From assembly GCA_911728435.2 (NCBI GenBank), contig OU452199.1:12286860-12350859 (forward strand): a stretch of DNA of 64,000 nucleotides. The letters run 5' to 3'. How positions within the stretch are numbered: the stretch's first letter is position 1; every line of letters begins with the position of its first letter. Shown in pieces: positions 51,024 to 62,295 of the stretch. Made by a program: the position numbers and the translations under genes. The DNA comes from Apoderus coryli. Its lineage: Eukaryota; Arthropoda; Insecta; Coleoptera; Attelabidae. The notes beneath the pieces are model-generated. The model did no database searches. It worked only from the letters and a program-made list of their open reading frames with translations, and was not told the origin of the DNA.

Positions 51024-52695
51024 ATGAAAGTTATTTTTGTATTCTGTCTTTTCGTGGCAGCAGTTTTTGTAAGTATTTTTATTATAGTTTTATTCATTAG
51101 TAACTTTACCTAAGAGCGGACTATTTTTTCAAAATTAATTTAATTTATCTTCACTAAACTAATTTAAAAAAAAGATATTTAAAATATTTATGGAAAATAA
51201 TTAGTTATAAAACAATAGATAATAGTTTTTAAATGTAACAGTAAAAAGTACATGCTTTTTTCGTGGAAAATCTCAAGAACGACGAACTGTGACATATATG
51301 ATACTTTTCTCTTAGAATCACTAAAAGAATTGAACTTGTTTGTCAAAACAGCCTCTATAAAATATGAGAACACATTCAAGTTAGTTATTGTTGCATATAA
51401 TTATTATTAATTTAAGTAATTTTTCCGGCAGTAAAATCAGCCAATTTAATAAATATGTTTAGCCAACTTACAAGATCAGTTTGAAGCTTATTTACATCAT
51501 AATGGTGAACATTTAAATTACAGAGCATAAAAAATGTCTATAATTTTTATTTTCGTTTTGGCGTATACTGTATATTGAAATTTGTATTTCTCAATAAATA
51601 TTAAAATGATAACTGCTATATGTCTGTTGTGGCGCGAATAGATTAAAACTCATGATTTGGGTATTTCGCCACTATTTAATATTCTTAATAAAGCAATCAA
51701 AAAATAATCATTTGCGTGATTGAAAAAATTTAAATTTGTCAGTGGCTCTTATATTAAAAAAAAGTTGAATAAAACTGAATATAAACAAAAAGGTAAATTG
51801 AAAAACATTTACTTAAAATACAGACATGCTGTTTATCTTTTAACGACGAGTATAGATTGGTTCCTGAAACATTAGGACCCCATAAAAATAAGTCTTTTAA
51901 TTTACGTTTTTGGTTATATAATTTTTTTTAACATAAGAGCCACTGACAATGGCTTTTTTTATGAATCCAAAAGGATCATTTTTTAAAGGTTCAATAATTA
52001 GAATCTTAAATAGTGGCGATATACCCAAATCATGAGCTTTAATATACCTGGAAATGCACCGCAATATAGGTACATAAAATGTGCATTGAGTCACTAATAT
52101 CAACTGTTTGTGTTCAAGTCATCTAAATCGATATATCTTAAAACTGGAATAACGCTGCAAGTCAAATCAAGCTTAATAAATAATTCAAACTAAGTCCTCT
52201 TCCTATGCACATCTCGTTGGCTAACAGCGAATACAAAAACGTCAGTTTTCCTCAGTATCTTTGCAAATATTATTTAAACGAAGTATTCAACCAATATTTT
52301 ATATGATTTAATTTTTTCAGGCCTATGAATTAAGTGACGCTGACAAACAAAAGCTGAAGGAAGCCCACACCAAATGCCAAGCTGATCCAGCGACCCATGT
52401 TGATAGAACACTTTTTAAAAAACCAACAGGAAATGAAAAACCAGTTCTTCCGCCAAACTACGGCGCCCATATACTGTGTATGTCCAAAGCTACTGGCCTC
52501 CAAAAAGAAGATGGTAGCTTAGACAAAGATTTGATTAAATCCAAAGTTGAGGCTGCTGCTGCAGATAAATCAAAAGTATCTGAAATAATCGACGAATGTG
52601 TTGTTGAGAAAGATACCCCTGAACACACAGCTCTCCATTTGTTCAAATGCTTCCGTCATAACTCCGTCCACTATCACCATACTGAAGATAATTAA
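51024..52695 (+). CDS. OBP-f: minus-C odorant-binding protein with histidine-rich tail
   Basis: Exons 51024-51068 (15 codons, phase 0) and 52321-52695 encode 139 aa. The signal peptide is MKVIFVFCLFVAAVF. The mature chain starts AYELSDADKQKLKEAHTKC. Cysteines are at 34, 68, 108 and 125 (spacing 33, 39, 16). The stretch between the first two cysteines is lysine- and proline-rich (FKKPTGNEKPVLPPN), where OBP-b and -c have acidic helix. Further blocks are LQKEDGSLDKDLI and CVVEKDTPEHTALHLFKC. The C-terminus FRHNSVHYHHTEDN has four histidines in eight residues, a possible metal- or pH-sensing tail (inference). AATAAA at 52738-52743 is the poly(A) signal. About 87% of mature residues are shared with OBP-g by hand comparison. 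Confidence 0.92.
51640..52050. mobile_element. Foldback insertion in OBP-f intron
   Basis: GATTAAAACTCATGATTTGG (about 51642) is mirrored by CCAAATCATGAGCTTTAATA (about 52026-52045). Further in, GTCAGTGGCTCTTATATT (about 51738) is mirrored by AACATAAGAGCCACTGACAA. No counterpart at the same place in OBP-g, so it inserted after the duplication or was lost from copy B. Confidence 0.65.
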
Positions 52696-53455
52696 TTTTT
52701 AAACAAACAACATAAATGTGTATAATATCTGAAAGCAAATAAAGTTTAAAGTTAAATTTGTTGTTGTTTAAAGTTAGTTGAAAAATAATAATAATTAATA
52801 AGTTTTATCTAACTTTATTGGCATAAAGGACAATTGTTTTTATTAGGTACTAATTTGGGACGATTATATTACATTAGCTAGTACCACTAATAAAACTTAT
52901 GGAACCAAAATGAACACTGATCAAAGAAAACTTCTTTAATTTTAATAAATAGACATAAACTTCGCTCGTGCTGAAACTAAATAACAATGAATCTTAACCT
53001 GTTATGCAGCACACGGCCTTATATGAAGTTCCTACAATTTATTCAAACCTTATAACTTTGTTAGAATCTAAAATATTCTGGTTTGATAAAGCACTGAGAA
53101 ACAATTATGAAAAATTAGTCAAAACCTAATATTTTGATTGTATCGTATTTTTTTTTTGTATCGACCACTGCATATTTTTTAAGAGTTAGATTGAGCATAA
53201 TTTTTTTATGAGTTGCTAGGTGATGATAAGAAAATACATTTGAGTTATTTTTAGCATCTTCACTCATACAGCTTCCACTGCACTTCTATTTCCATGTCAT
53301 CCTAATGCCTTCTTCATAATGGATCAGTTATATCGGACTTATTGAACTAATTTTATTAAGATAGCAGATACCTAATTACTTTGTCTTAATTAATGGTTTA
53401 TGATAATCTTGATTTTTGATTAATTCGTTAAATTAAGTGTAAAGTATGCAATTAG

Positions 53456-54200
53456 GTTTTTACTTTCCCGTACATGGAAAACCTTGTGAACCCGCTAAAA
53501 AATTTTTTTTAGATAAAAACGGATATAACCATTTTGGAGTTCCCTGAGTCGATTAAGATCATTTCCAGATGGAAGTCTGTCTACTGTGTGTGTGTGTCTC
53601 TATGTAATCTACCACGATAGCGCCCATACCAATTAGCTAAATTTTGGTATATATGAGTTTGAGGGAGTCCTAGGATGAACCCATTAGTTTTTGCGAATTG
53701 CTTGTTACATAAAGTAAAAAGACTTTTAGCTATGTTGAAAATGTGTTTCACACTACCAGGCGTTCACCACACGGGCCGTTTCGTAATGTTGGAAATTTGT
53801 TTTACACTACCATGCTTGCACCAGACGGGCGCCGCTCACGTTAGATGTCGCCAAAAACATCTCTTTGTCATTAGTTTTTGGTTGAAATCGCTTAAATAGC
53901 AGTAGGGGTCGAGTAATACATCATTTTAAAGCATTTTTACTTTCCCGCACGGGCAAATGTTGAGATAAACACGGATATACCCATTTTGAAGTTCCCTGAG
54001 ACGATTAAGATCATTTCCAGATGGAAGTCTGTCTGTCTGTGTGTATGCATGTGTGTCTGTATGTATTATTGCACGATAGCGCCCAAACGCTTTAACCAAT
54101 TGCGCTAAATTTTGGTATATGAATTTGAGGCAATCCTAGGATGAAGCCATTAGATTTTGGTTGAAATCGCTTTATCCCTGTGTTAGGGGTGGACAGAACC
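53456..54200. repeat. Two tandem copies of a CTTTCCCG-headed repeat
   Basis: TTTTTACTTTCCCG opens copies near 53458 and 53936. Both continue through an imperfectly matched ACGGATATA-ACCATTTTG block, GATCATTTCCAGATGGAAGT, a (TG)n-rich CTGTCTGTGTG run and ACGATAGCGCCCA, ending in AAATTTTGGTATAT plus a few hundred bases. Unit length is about 480 bp. CGGGAAAG sequences near 54594 and 54977 may be the opposite ends. Confidence 0.6.
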
Positions 54201-54372
54201 ACTAAAGTTTCATATATCTGTAGGGGTCGAGTGATACATCATTTTAATTCATTTTTTATCTGCTTTACAGCGATCACTCTTGATATTTGCCGCCATAATT
54301 CTCGACAAAAGTTAGGTAGTTAGAACGTATTTATATTAGATTTCTAATACAATACGAGAATATACCATAGGT

Positions 54373-54445
54373 CGTAACGTGGCCTCATTGATAGAACATT
54401 CGCTTCACATGCGGAAGGTTAGTGGTTCGAATCTCAGCTCTGGTA
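54373..54445 (+). pseudogene. tRNA-like sequence with Val(CAC)-type anticodon loop
   Basis: TGGCCTCATTGATAGAACA resembles an A box and D arm. TTCGC-TTCACAT-GCGGA forms an anticodon arm reading CAC, and GGTTCGAATCTC is a B box. The T stem pairs poorly and the acceptor ends do not pair, so a working tRNA is unlikely. Confidence 0.45.
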
Positions 54446-54756
54446 ATACTTTTTTTTCTTCTAATTTTTGAATCAAGTAGTTAGTATGTTTCGGAAGTTT
54501 ATTGGATATAATTCAAATAATACAATTATAATTATTATTATTAAAATTCTGTTCCGTTACGCAGGTCATATATTTTTAATTATATTATATCTTAGCGGGA
54601 AAGTTTTGGGGCGACACAACCGATTTTTATCTACTTTACAGCGATAGGTCACTTTTGATATTTGCCTCTATAATTCTCGAGAAAATTGCGTTTAAAATTT
54701 CACCAGTTAGGTAGTCGGAACTTATAGTCTTATAAGAATATATGTAGTAATTGAGT

Positions 54757-54830
54757 ACTTTAACACATTGATAGAGTGTTCGCTTCGCATGCGGAAGGTT
54801 ATGGGTTCGAATCCCAGCTCTGGCTCTGGC
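54757..54830 (+). pseudogene. tRNA-like sequence with Ala(CGC)-type anticodon loop
   Basis: TTGATAGAGTGTTCGCTTCG, then CATGCGGAAGG, is close to eukaryotic tRNA-Ala. The anticodon arm TTCGC-TTCGCAT-GCGGA reads CGC. The T arm ATGGG-TTCGAAT-CCCAG pairs at four positions, but the A box is decayed and acceptor strands do not pair. Confidence 0.45.
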
Positions 54831-55149
54831 AATAATTTTTTTTATAAATTTTTAATAAATGTGTTACTTTAGTTTATTGAAAATAATGAAAATAACAAAT
54901 TTATAATAATAATTATTATTATTAAAATTCTGTTTCGTTACGCAGGTCATATATTTTTGATTACATTATATCTTGTCGGGAAAGTTTGGGGACGACACAA
55001 ACGATTTTTTAATATGACTGAGTGTGAGAGTATACCTACATTATATTGTTGAAGCATGTGCGAGTATAAGTAAGTTGAATATTTGTATTTGAATATATGT
55101 TGTGGACGTTGTATTAGTTTATAATACAAAAAACTTATAATGGACTATG

Positions 55150-57190
55150 TTTGCAATTCATTTTATATATCCGAAACAGACGAGATGGAAATAATTAGTA
55201 TAATAAAAGATCTAAACCTCAATTCTTGACCGGGAGCTGATAAAATTAACGCAGAATTCTTGAAAATACTGGCTCCAGAAATAGCTAAACCCCTGACATA
55301 CATATTCAACAAAATTATTTCCAACGGCGTTTTTCCACACAGATTTAAACAAGCATTGGTTATACCGATTTATAAATCGGGGGAGAAAACATTAGTGGAA
55401 AATTACCGACCCATAAGCCTGATTTCTAATTTTTCCAAAATCATAGAAAAAATTATTAAAAAAAGATTATTGCGCTTCTTAACAAAAAATAATTATTTCT
55501 CTGAAAATCAATTTGGCTTTTTGGAAGGTAAATCTACAGGAGATGCTATTGCATTGATAACGGACAAAGTATATAGTGCACTGGATAAGGGTATTCTTTG
55601 TGCTGGGGTTTTATAGACTTGGCTAAAGCATTTGACACCGTTGACCACAACTTGCTATAGGAGAAGTTGGAAAGAGCGGGTGTCAGGGGACTTCCACTGA
55701 AATTGTTCCAGAGTTATTTGACTGGAAGAACTCAAAAAGTTAAAATACACACTGTTGTGAGTAACGCACAAAAAATAGAATGAATCCCTCAGGGGACAGT
55801 TCTGGGCCCAATTTTGTTCAATGTGTATTTGAATGATTTGCTCTCTTTGAATTGCAGTGGCATTTTGGTCTCGTTTGCAGATGACACGGCTCTTTTTGTT
55901 GAGGGGGGAAACTGGACTGAAGTTAAGGAGCAAGTAGTTCGTGATCTGCAGATAATCACTAAATGGTTTGATAAATCTAAACAAAACGGTATATTTGCCT
56001 TTTACAAATAATGTTAAAACGCTGCCCCTGGATACTAATTTGAATGTGTTCCTGCCTCAGAGAAATCGGCCGTGGGAGATAGAGAGACGAGACTCAGTTA
56101 AATACTTAGGAATAATTCTAGACAAACATTTAAAATGGGATCTTCATATAAACTCTTTAGTCTCAAAAATACGATCGCTGATGTTTATTTTTAAACAAAC
56201 AAGAAAAATACTTACGATCAAGGAAAATATGACCCTCTATTACTCGTTGGTCCGATCTTTGCTAAGTTACGGAATAGTCTGTTGGGGAGGGGCTTATAAT
56301 TCCAATTTAAAGCCACTATTTATTATTCAAAAGAGGATTCTAAAAATAATATTTCATCTGAATGTTCGATTTCCATCAGTCTCTCTCTTTCATAAATGCA
56401 AAGTTCTAAATATCCGAAACTTGTTTTATAAAGCAGCTTTATTGCAGTTGCATAAGGATAAAATGTTGCTTAGTCGGATTGAGCATAAGCACAATACGCG
56501 ACCAAAATATAATACAAAAATACGACAACCAAAAACAGCAAGAACTATCGGACAAAGGTCTTTTTTTTATATAGGCCATAAATTTTATAATGTTCTACCA
56601 GAAAATATAAAAGCAAAAATGTACTTGGCGTGTTTTAAAAGGACGGTGAGCTGTTGGCTTGGGGAGTATAATCCCACATTAATGACATAGGTAATTCATA
56701 TATTATGCATATTGCTTTAAATTTATTTTTAGAGGACTGTGTCTGTTCTATGTGGGATCGTACGCAGAAGAAATTGTGTTTCTCTTTTTTCTGATTTTCT
56801 GTTTATCTGTATTTTAATGTTTTAAGTTTATGGTTATCGGTATTATCATTATATCTGTATAGCATCGGGGAACCATATTATATTGTTTTGAAATTTTGTG
56901 TTTGGGGGGATTTATGTTATGGGATTTGAGATTGTTCAGTTCAGGGTCAGGATGGAGCTGTGAACAGAAAAAATGTAAAATATCGGCCGTTGAGCGGGAG
57001 CGGACAAGTTTTACTAAAAAACTTTTGCTCCTTGCTCAGGGGTTTGAGTATTATATATTTAAATCGTAGCATAATATTATTTTTCTTATATTTATTTCTG
57101 GCTTTATATGTAGATATTATAAACAAGTTTATATTTTGTGGATTTTTTTTTAATGGAAATAAATATATTATTATTATTATTATTATTATA
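55150..57190 (+). mobile_element. 5'-truncated LINE with reverse transcriptase
   Basis: The reverse-transcriptase domain runs from about 55210 to 56690 over several frames broken by stops and frameshifts (near 55230, 55613, 55660, 55783, 55990). RT blocks in order are ALVIPIYKSG, YRPISLISNFSKIIEK, NQFGFLEGKST, FIDLAKAFDTVDH (motif A), PQGTVLGPILFNVYLNDL and SFADDTALF (catalytic Asp pair). These are followed by YLGIILDKHLKWD and a C-terminal domain ending near WLGEYNP. The 3' UTR ends in AAATAAATA plus (TTA)n at about 57150-57180. There is no endonuclease domain or ORF1, so it inserted truncated. It sits between the two OBP duplication copies. Confidence 0.88.
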
Positions 57191-57234
57191 AGAATATATA
57201 AGCATCATCTTCCTTGAATTGCAAAGTCAGATTG

Positions 57235-57800
57235 AGAGCTTTTTATTTATTTCTGCAGACGATGTAGTCTGAATGTTGTGTTTTTCTCCCATTACCATTT
57301 CTTGATATTATACGAGGCACAGGTCAGCATATTATATCTATCTGGGTTCTGTTTCAAAACACACGCTGTGCTGTTGTTAGAAACGAAGTAAGCTAGGGTA
57401 GCTAGAAATTCAAAATAAAATAAATACCTAATTAGTTTTTGTTCTGGTGGGATTCAGATTTGCGGAACCAGAATCCCGCGAAGTACTATGATGATGTTTA
57501 TATGGGATAACCATACTCTCAACAATATGCTCACAATCGTTATACTTTCAAAACCATGCGTTATGGGTAGACATACTGACGAACTCGTTTCGCATTTATT
57601 ATGAGCTCGTCATAGTACCTAAGTAGTGCCTATCTAGAAATATTGTAATTAATTTTAATTTGTGACTAGTTCAAAGTGTATCCAAAAACCCAAAATGTGG
57701 GTGATGCTAGCCGAAGAAAAAAATTGGTGTGCTGCTGGCTTTTTGTGTTTGAATAATTTTATATTTTAGCTGTCCACTTATTCTTTAATATTATTGCACT
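57235..57800. repeat. Dispersed repeat, copy 1
   Basis: Sequence from CCATTTCTTGATATTATACG through TTATTATGAGCTCGTC (57597-57612) and GGTGATGCTAGCCGAAGAAA matches 61905-62295 in order. Shorter pieces occur at 13.07 and 20.62 kb. Non-coding; type unknown. Confidence 0.65.
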
Positions 57801-58513
57801 GAATTAGATTGGAGCTAAAACGCTATTTATTCCAGTGATTTTTAATTTACTCTAAACCATTGACGAAAAGACATATTCCAACTTCAGATGAAGTCATTCT
57901 CAGTTTTTAAATAACAGATCATATCTACAAACCGACAATATTACATATAATGAGAATACTTATATAATTTAGTTGAAAATACGTAATAAAACTCATTAAA
58001 CTGTCATTAATTTGATATTTCCATGATCACATAAAAATATTTTTTTAAAACATATATTTCCATAAAAAAGCGGCTTTATTCAGTAAACTTAATGATAAAT
58101 GTACAGTGACATGATATGTCAAACCAGTTTATTCCATAGTTTTTTGTACAGGGTGTTCTATTTGAGAAAAGTGAAATACTTATTTGCGACCACCCTGTGA
58201 CTTGGTGAGCCAATGTGTCAACGCAGTTCAATTCGGTAAGTGACTGTCCGCAATATGCATGATTTTCTTTTAGGTAACTTACCTAACTCAAATTTTCAAA
58301 ATAATCCTATCTCTCATTTTCCATAAATATAATAAAAATAAAATTAATATTTTGAAATATTACCCCTCTTTAAAAACTGTGCGACATATTTCTATTTAAT
58401 CGATATAACGAGATAAAGGTATATATCCTGAACAATACAATCAAATTAGAATTATTTTATATTATTTGTTTAGCCTTTGACTTTTTTGATAAAATAAATT
58501 AAAATTTGATTCC

Positions 58514-58548
58514 TATAAAAGAGGGCTGGTAATGAAAAAATGTTAGTA
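58514..58548 (+). promoter_or_regulatory. Core promoter of OBP-g
   Basis: TATAAAAG at 58514-58521 and TTAGTA with its A at 58545, 31 nt apart, as in OBP-f. The block is nearly unchanged between copies, while flanking DNA differs more. Confidence 0.65.
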
Positions 58549-58601
58549 GTACAAACAGTGTATATCTACGTAGACCTAAAGTTAATTAAACAAATCCCAA
58601 A

Positions 58602-59640
58602 ATGAAAGTCATTTTTGTATTCTCTCTTTTCGTGGCAGTAGTTTTTGTAAGTATTTCTATTATAGTTTTATTCAATACTAACTTTACCTAATAACGGACT
58701 ATTTTTTCAATATTAAAACATTTTCCTTTAGAGTAATTCACAACTAATTTAAATAAAGGATATTTAAAATAGTTATAAAAAATAATTACCAATAATATTG
58801 TCGAGATTGCGATTAGAAATTTCTTTAGTTATTTTATTGCTTCAACCTCTTGAGAGATGGACAAATTTTTCGATTTTATTAAATATGTTTAGTGACTTAG
58901 AAGATCGGTTTGAAGCTTGTTTGCATCATAATGGTGAACATTTAAATTACAGAAAATACAAAATTTCTATAAATTTTATATTCGTTTTGGCGTATACTGT
59001 ATATTGAAATTTGTATCTATCATTAAATATTAAAAATGATATTGCTGCCAATGCATACTGATATATTATACATATAATATGCATTGAGTCACTAATATGG
59101 AACAACGCTGTTGGTCAAATCAAGTTTAATACATTATTCAAACAAAATCATCTATCATAAAAGAGCGAATACCAAAACGTGAGTTATCCTCACTAATTTT
59201 ACAAATTTGATTTAAAGGAATAAGTAATACATTCAATATTTTATATGATTTAATTTTTTCAGGCCTATGAATTAAGTGACGGTGACAAACAAAAGCTCAA
59301 GGAAGCCCACACCAAATGCCAATCTGATCCAGCGACCCATATTGATAACACAGTTTTTAAAAAACCAACAGGAAATGAAAAACCAGTTTTGCCGCCAAAC
59401 TACGGCGCCCATATGCTTTGTATGTCCAAAGCATCTGGTCTCCAAAAAGAAGATGGTAGCCTAGACAAAGATTTTATTAAATCAAAAGTTGAGGCTGCTG
59501 TTTCAGATAAATCAAAAGTATCTGGAATTATCGACGCATGTGTTGTTGAAAAAGATACCCCTGAACACACAGCTCTCCATTTGATGGGATGTTTCCGTCA
59601 TAAATCCGTCCACTATCACCATCGTGATGAAGATCATTAA
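58602..59640 (+). CDS. OBP-g: minus-C odorant-binding protein with histidine-rich tail
   Basis: Exons 58602-58646 (15 codons, phase 0) and 59263-59640 encode 140 aa. The signal peptide is MKVIFVFSLFVAVVF. Cysteines are at 34, 68, 108 and 125, the same spacing as OBP-f. Differences from OBP-f include Ala22 to Gly, Glu103 to Gly, Glu107 to Ala (next to the third cysteine), and Phe-Lys to Met-Gly before the last cysteine. The tail is FRHKSVHYHHRDEDH, one residue longer and with an extra histidine. Near-identical promoter and poly(A) signal (AATAAAG near 59681) mark it as a duplicate of OBP-f. Changes around the last helix could alter ligand choice (inference). Confidence 0.92.
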
Positions 59641-61394
59641 TTTTTAAACTAACAACATAAATGTGTATAATATACGAGACCAAATAAAGTTTAATGTTAA
59701 AACTTTCAAAACTTGTTTTGAAATCAGAACCATTAATCAATTTTAAGAGTGTGTCTATAAATAGATGCATATACATAATTTATAACAGACTAATAAGGAC
59801 TATATAAATTATACATATATATATTTCTTTGTGTTTGTTGAGGAGCGAAACGATTAAAGTTCAGTATTTGGGTATTTAAATACACGTTTCATATTTCTAT
59901 ATAAAAACCATTGAACCAATGAGAAAAAAATCTAAATTCTAAATGGCTCTCAAAATTTAAACTTGGCATAAATATAAACCTAAATTAGAAAAATATATTT
60001 TGATGAAGCCAATCTATGTCTGGATTCATAGTAGGTATTTCATTATAGATTAGCAAAGATAAATATACCAATTATCCTTGTTACTTGTTTAAACACTGGC
60101 GACGTGGCGGTAGCAGTTTGATTCTCTAAACATAGGAATTCAACAAATGAAGTGATTTAGTAAGTTTTAGTTTTATCAAACTTTATTACCAAAGAAAAAA
60201 TTGCTTTTATTAATGAATTGCTTGTTACATAATGTAACAAGACTTTAGGTCATGTTGGAAATTTGTTTCACACTACCATGCTTTCACCAGATGTGCCGTT
60301 TCGTTGATCCACAACTCATCAGTGGTGATCGGCAGGCAGTGTGACCCAAATTTCCCACATTTACGAAGAGCTTTTATTACTAAATTTGAAAGCATTATTT
60401 AACATTCGCTACTGGAGTAATGCCCAGATAATAAGTACCAAGAAACTTATGAACAGAGTGATCCAAAATGAACAATGATAAAAGAAAACTTCTTTACTTT
60501 TAAGGAATAGACATAAACTTCGCTTTTTTAATCTAACTGTTAGGCAGCACATAAAGGACTTATATAAAGTTATTAATTTATAACGACCGTATAACTCGTT
60601 TCAAGTGTCATAAAAATACCGGAGAAGCAATTTTTATGAACAATCAATCAAAACCTAATATTTTAATCGTAATCGTATTTTGCTTTTTTTATCGACCACT
60701 GCCAATTTTAGAGTTAGATTGCGCATACATTTTTTTTTAGACGGATCATAGGAAAACACTATTGAGTTTTTTTTATTTTACTTTGGATGACGACTCAATA
60801 ATTTTATTGGATATTAGAAGTACTTTAATAAATGCCGTCAAAAATTAAACATCAAATTTGGAAAGATTAATACTGGGCCGGCTGTGTAAGCGCTTTTCAT
60901 AGAATTGCGCTGGAAGGTAGGTGTAATAATTTGTAGGACCCCTAAAACTTTCAGAATCTGTTTTTGATTCTTAAGGGCGACAAAAAATATAGGTACATAT
61001 ATTATTACTAAGCCTTGTTTTGTTACAACACTAAATTAATAATGTAGAAAATTAATATAATAATCAAATTCTCATTCGATGGGGAATTCTTCTGCAGTTA
61101 GGCAGTGTCCAGACAGAACATTCTCAATAAGCCGAATTTTGTTCCTATTAAGCCGTTAGAACTTTTTTTTTAGTGACAGAGTGACATATTGGATCTACGA
61201 GTGTGCCTTCGGCAATCCGTCTCATCAGTCGTTACATTGCCCCGGACGTTGTTCTTTCTTTTTTCATTGTATAAATTTATGTTTTTTTAATTCTTTTAAA
61301 ATCAGTAAAGTCGCGAAATTGAAACTGAGGTCTTAATTAGCGCAGTATTCAGAAAACGCCCCACTTAGAACAAGAATGATTAAAACCACCTTAA

Positions 61395-61495
61395 TGGATA
61401 TGAACTCTACAAATTGTGGAATGAAATAGTTGCCGAGGATTGCAAAGAACTAGTGCCCGTACAGTCATCACCAAAAATAGGACAATCAAGGTCAT
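61395..61495 (+). mobile_element. Tc1-like transposase C-terminal remnant
   Basis: One frame reads LYKLWNEIVAEDCKELVPV, followed by QSSPKIGQS, similar in form to the Tc1 C-terminus (W..I....C..LV.SMP.R). Too short for certainty. Confidence 0.35.
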
Positions 61496-61904
61496 CTCAT
61501 AAAATTAAAGTGCGAATGTAACATAATTTTTTGTTAAGTCTGTCAATAAAAGTTAATTTTAAATGTGTCTCTTTTAGGTTACATGTCACAGTGGCATCAG
61601 TAATATTTTATGACGTTCAGAAAAACTGTATTTTTGTGTATTTTTAACCATCTTACTAATCAACATTTTTTTTTTAATGACGAACGGCATTTTTTCTGTT
61701 TTCATGGTATTTTGCAATGACAAAAAAAGTAAAAACAGTTTTTTTTACGTTACCTACCTGTATTTTGGTCGTTGCGTGATGTCAAAACATTAAGCTATGT
61801 TTACAAATCCGTCCATTTTTTTTGGTAACGACTGTAACAATAGTCATGACGTGAAGGCGGACTTGGGCTTGAGCACTACTTGAGACGAGAAATGCTTGTT
61901 GTCT

Positions 61905-62295
61905 TCTTTCTCACCATTTCTTGATGTTGTAGGAAGCAGTTATTACAGTATTTTATCTCTATAAGTTCTGTTCCAAAACACAAGGCACCCTGTTGCTAGA
62001 AACCGATGGAACATAAACGAAATGAGCTAAGAAAATAAATAAATACTTTTTGTTTTGGTGAGATTCAGAATTGTGGAACTAAAACGCAGGGTTTTGGGTA
62101 GAGGTATTGACGAATTCGTTTCGCTCCTATTATGAGCTCGCCATAGTACCGTAGTCGTGCTTATCTACAAATTTTGTAATTAGTTCTAATTTGAGACTAG
62201 TCCAAAGCGTAGCCGATAATCCAAAATATGGGTGATGCTAGCCGAAGAAAAGGATTGCTGTGCTGCTAGCCTTTTGTGCTTGAATTGTTTTATAA
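61905..62295. repeat. Dispersed repeat, copy 2
   Basis: Matches 57290-57770 from CACCATTTCTTGATGTTGTA through CCTATTATGAGCTCGCC to GGTGATGCTAGCCGAAGAAA and a GCTGCTAGCCTTTTGTG segment. Confidence 0.65.

Larger units (their letters stand above)
50155..53210 (+). repeat. Segmental duplication, copy A (OBP-f)
   Basis: Similarity to 57835-60740 runs from an AAAAGACATATTTCGACTTC block (50192) through a shared TACAGGGTGTTC end (50441), promoter, both exons, intron and poly(A) signal, to GTATCGACCACTGC (about 53158). Copy A has an extra foldback insertion in its intron; copy B has extra sequence after the gene. Confidence 0.8.
54245..55005 (+). repeat. Tandem pair of about 380-bp units each containing a tRNA-like sequence
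   Basis: Both units begin with TTTTATCTRCTTTACAGCGAT, continue with TGATATTTGC and a tRNA-like block, then AAAATTCTGTTYCGTTACGCAGG-type sequence, and end CGGGAAAGTTT before GACACAA. The first runs to about 54625 and the second to about 55005. Long T runs directly follow each tRNA-like block, as RNA polymerase III terminators would. Looks like a tRNA-derived SINE or composite element. Confidence 0.6.
57835..60740 (+). repeat. Segmental duplication, copy B (OBP-g)
   Basis: Counterpart of 50155-53210, starting AAAAGACATATTCCAACTTC (57875) and ending near TTTATCGACCACTGCC (about 60687). The shared transposon end TACAGGGTGTTC at 58147 means that insertion predates the duplication. About 400 bp at 59750-60170 and part of 60220-60460 have no match in copy A at the same place. 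Confidence 0.8.

Noticed and set aside
54373..54830. Two functional tRNA genes
   Set aside because: Acceptor strands do not pair and the T stem or A box is degraded; they are repeated within larger units, so they are called tRNA-like pseudogenes.
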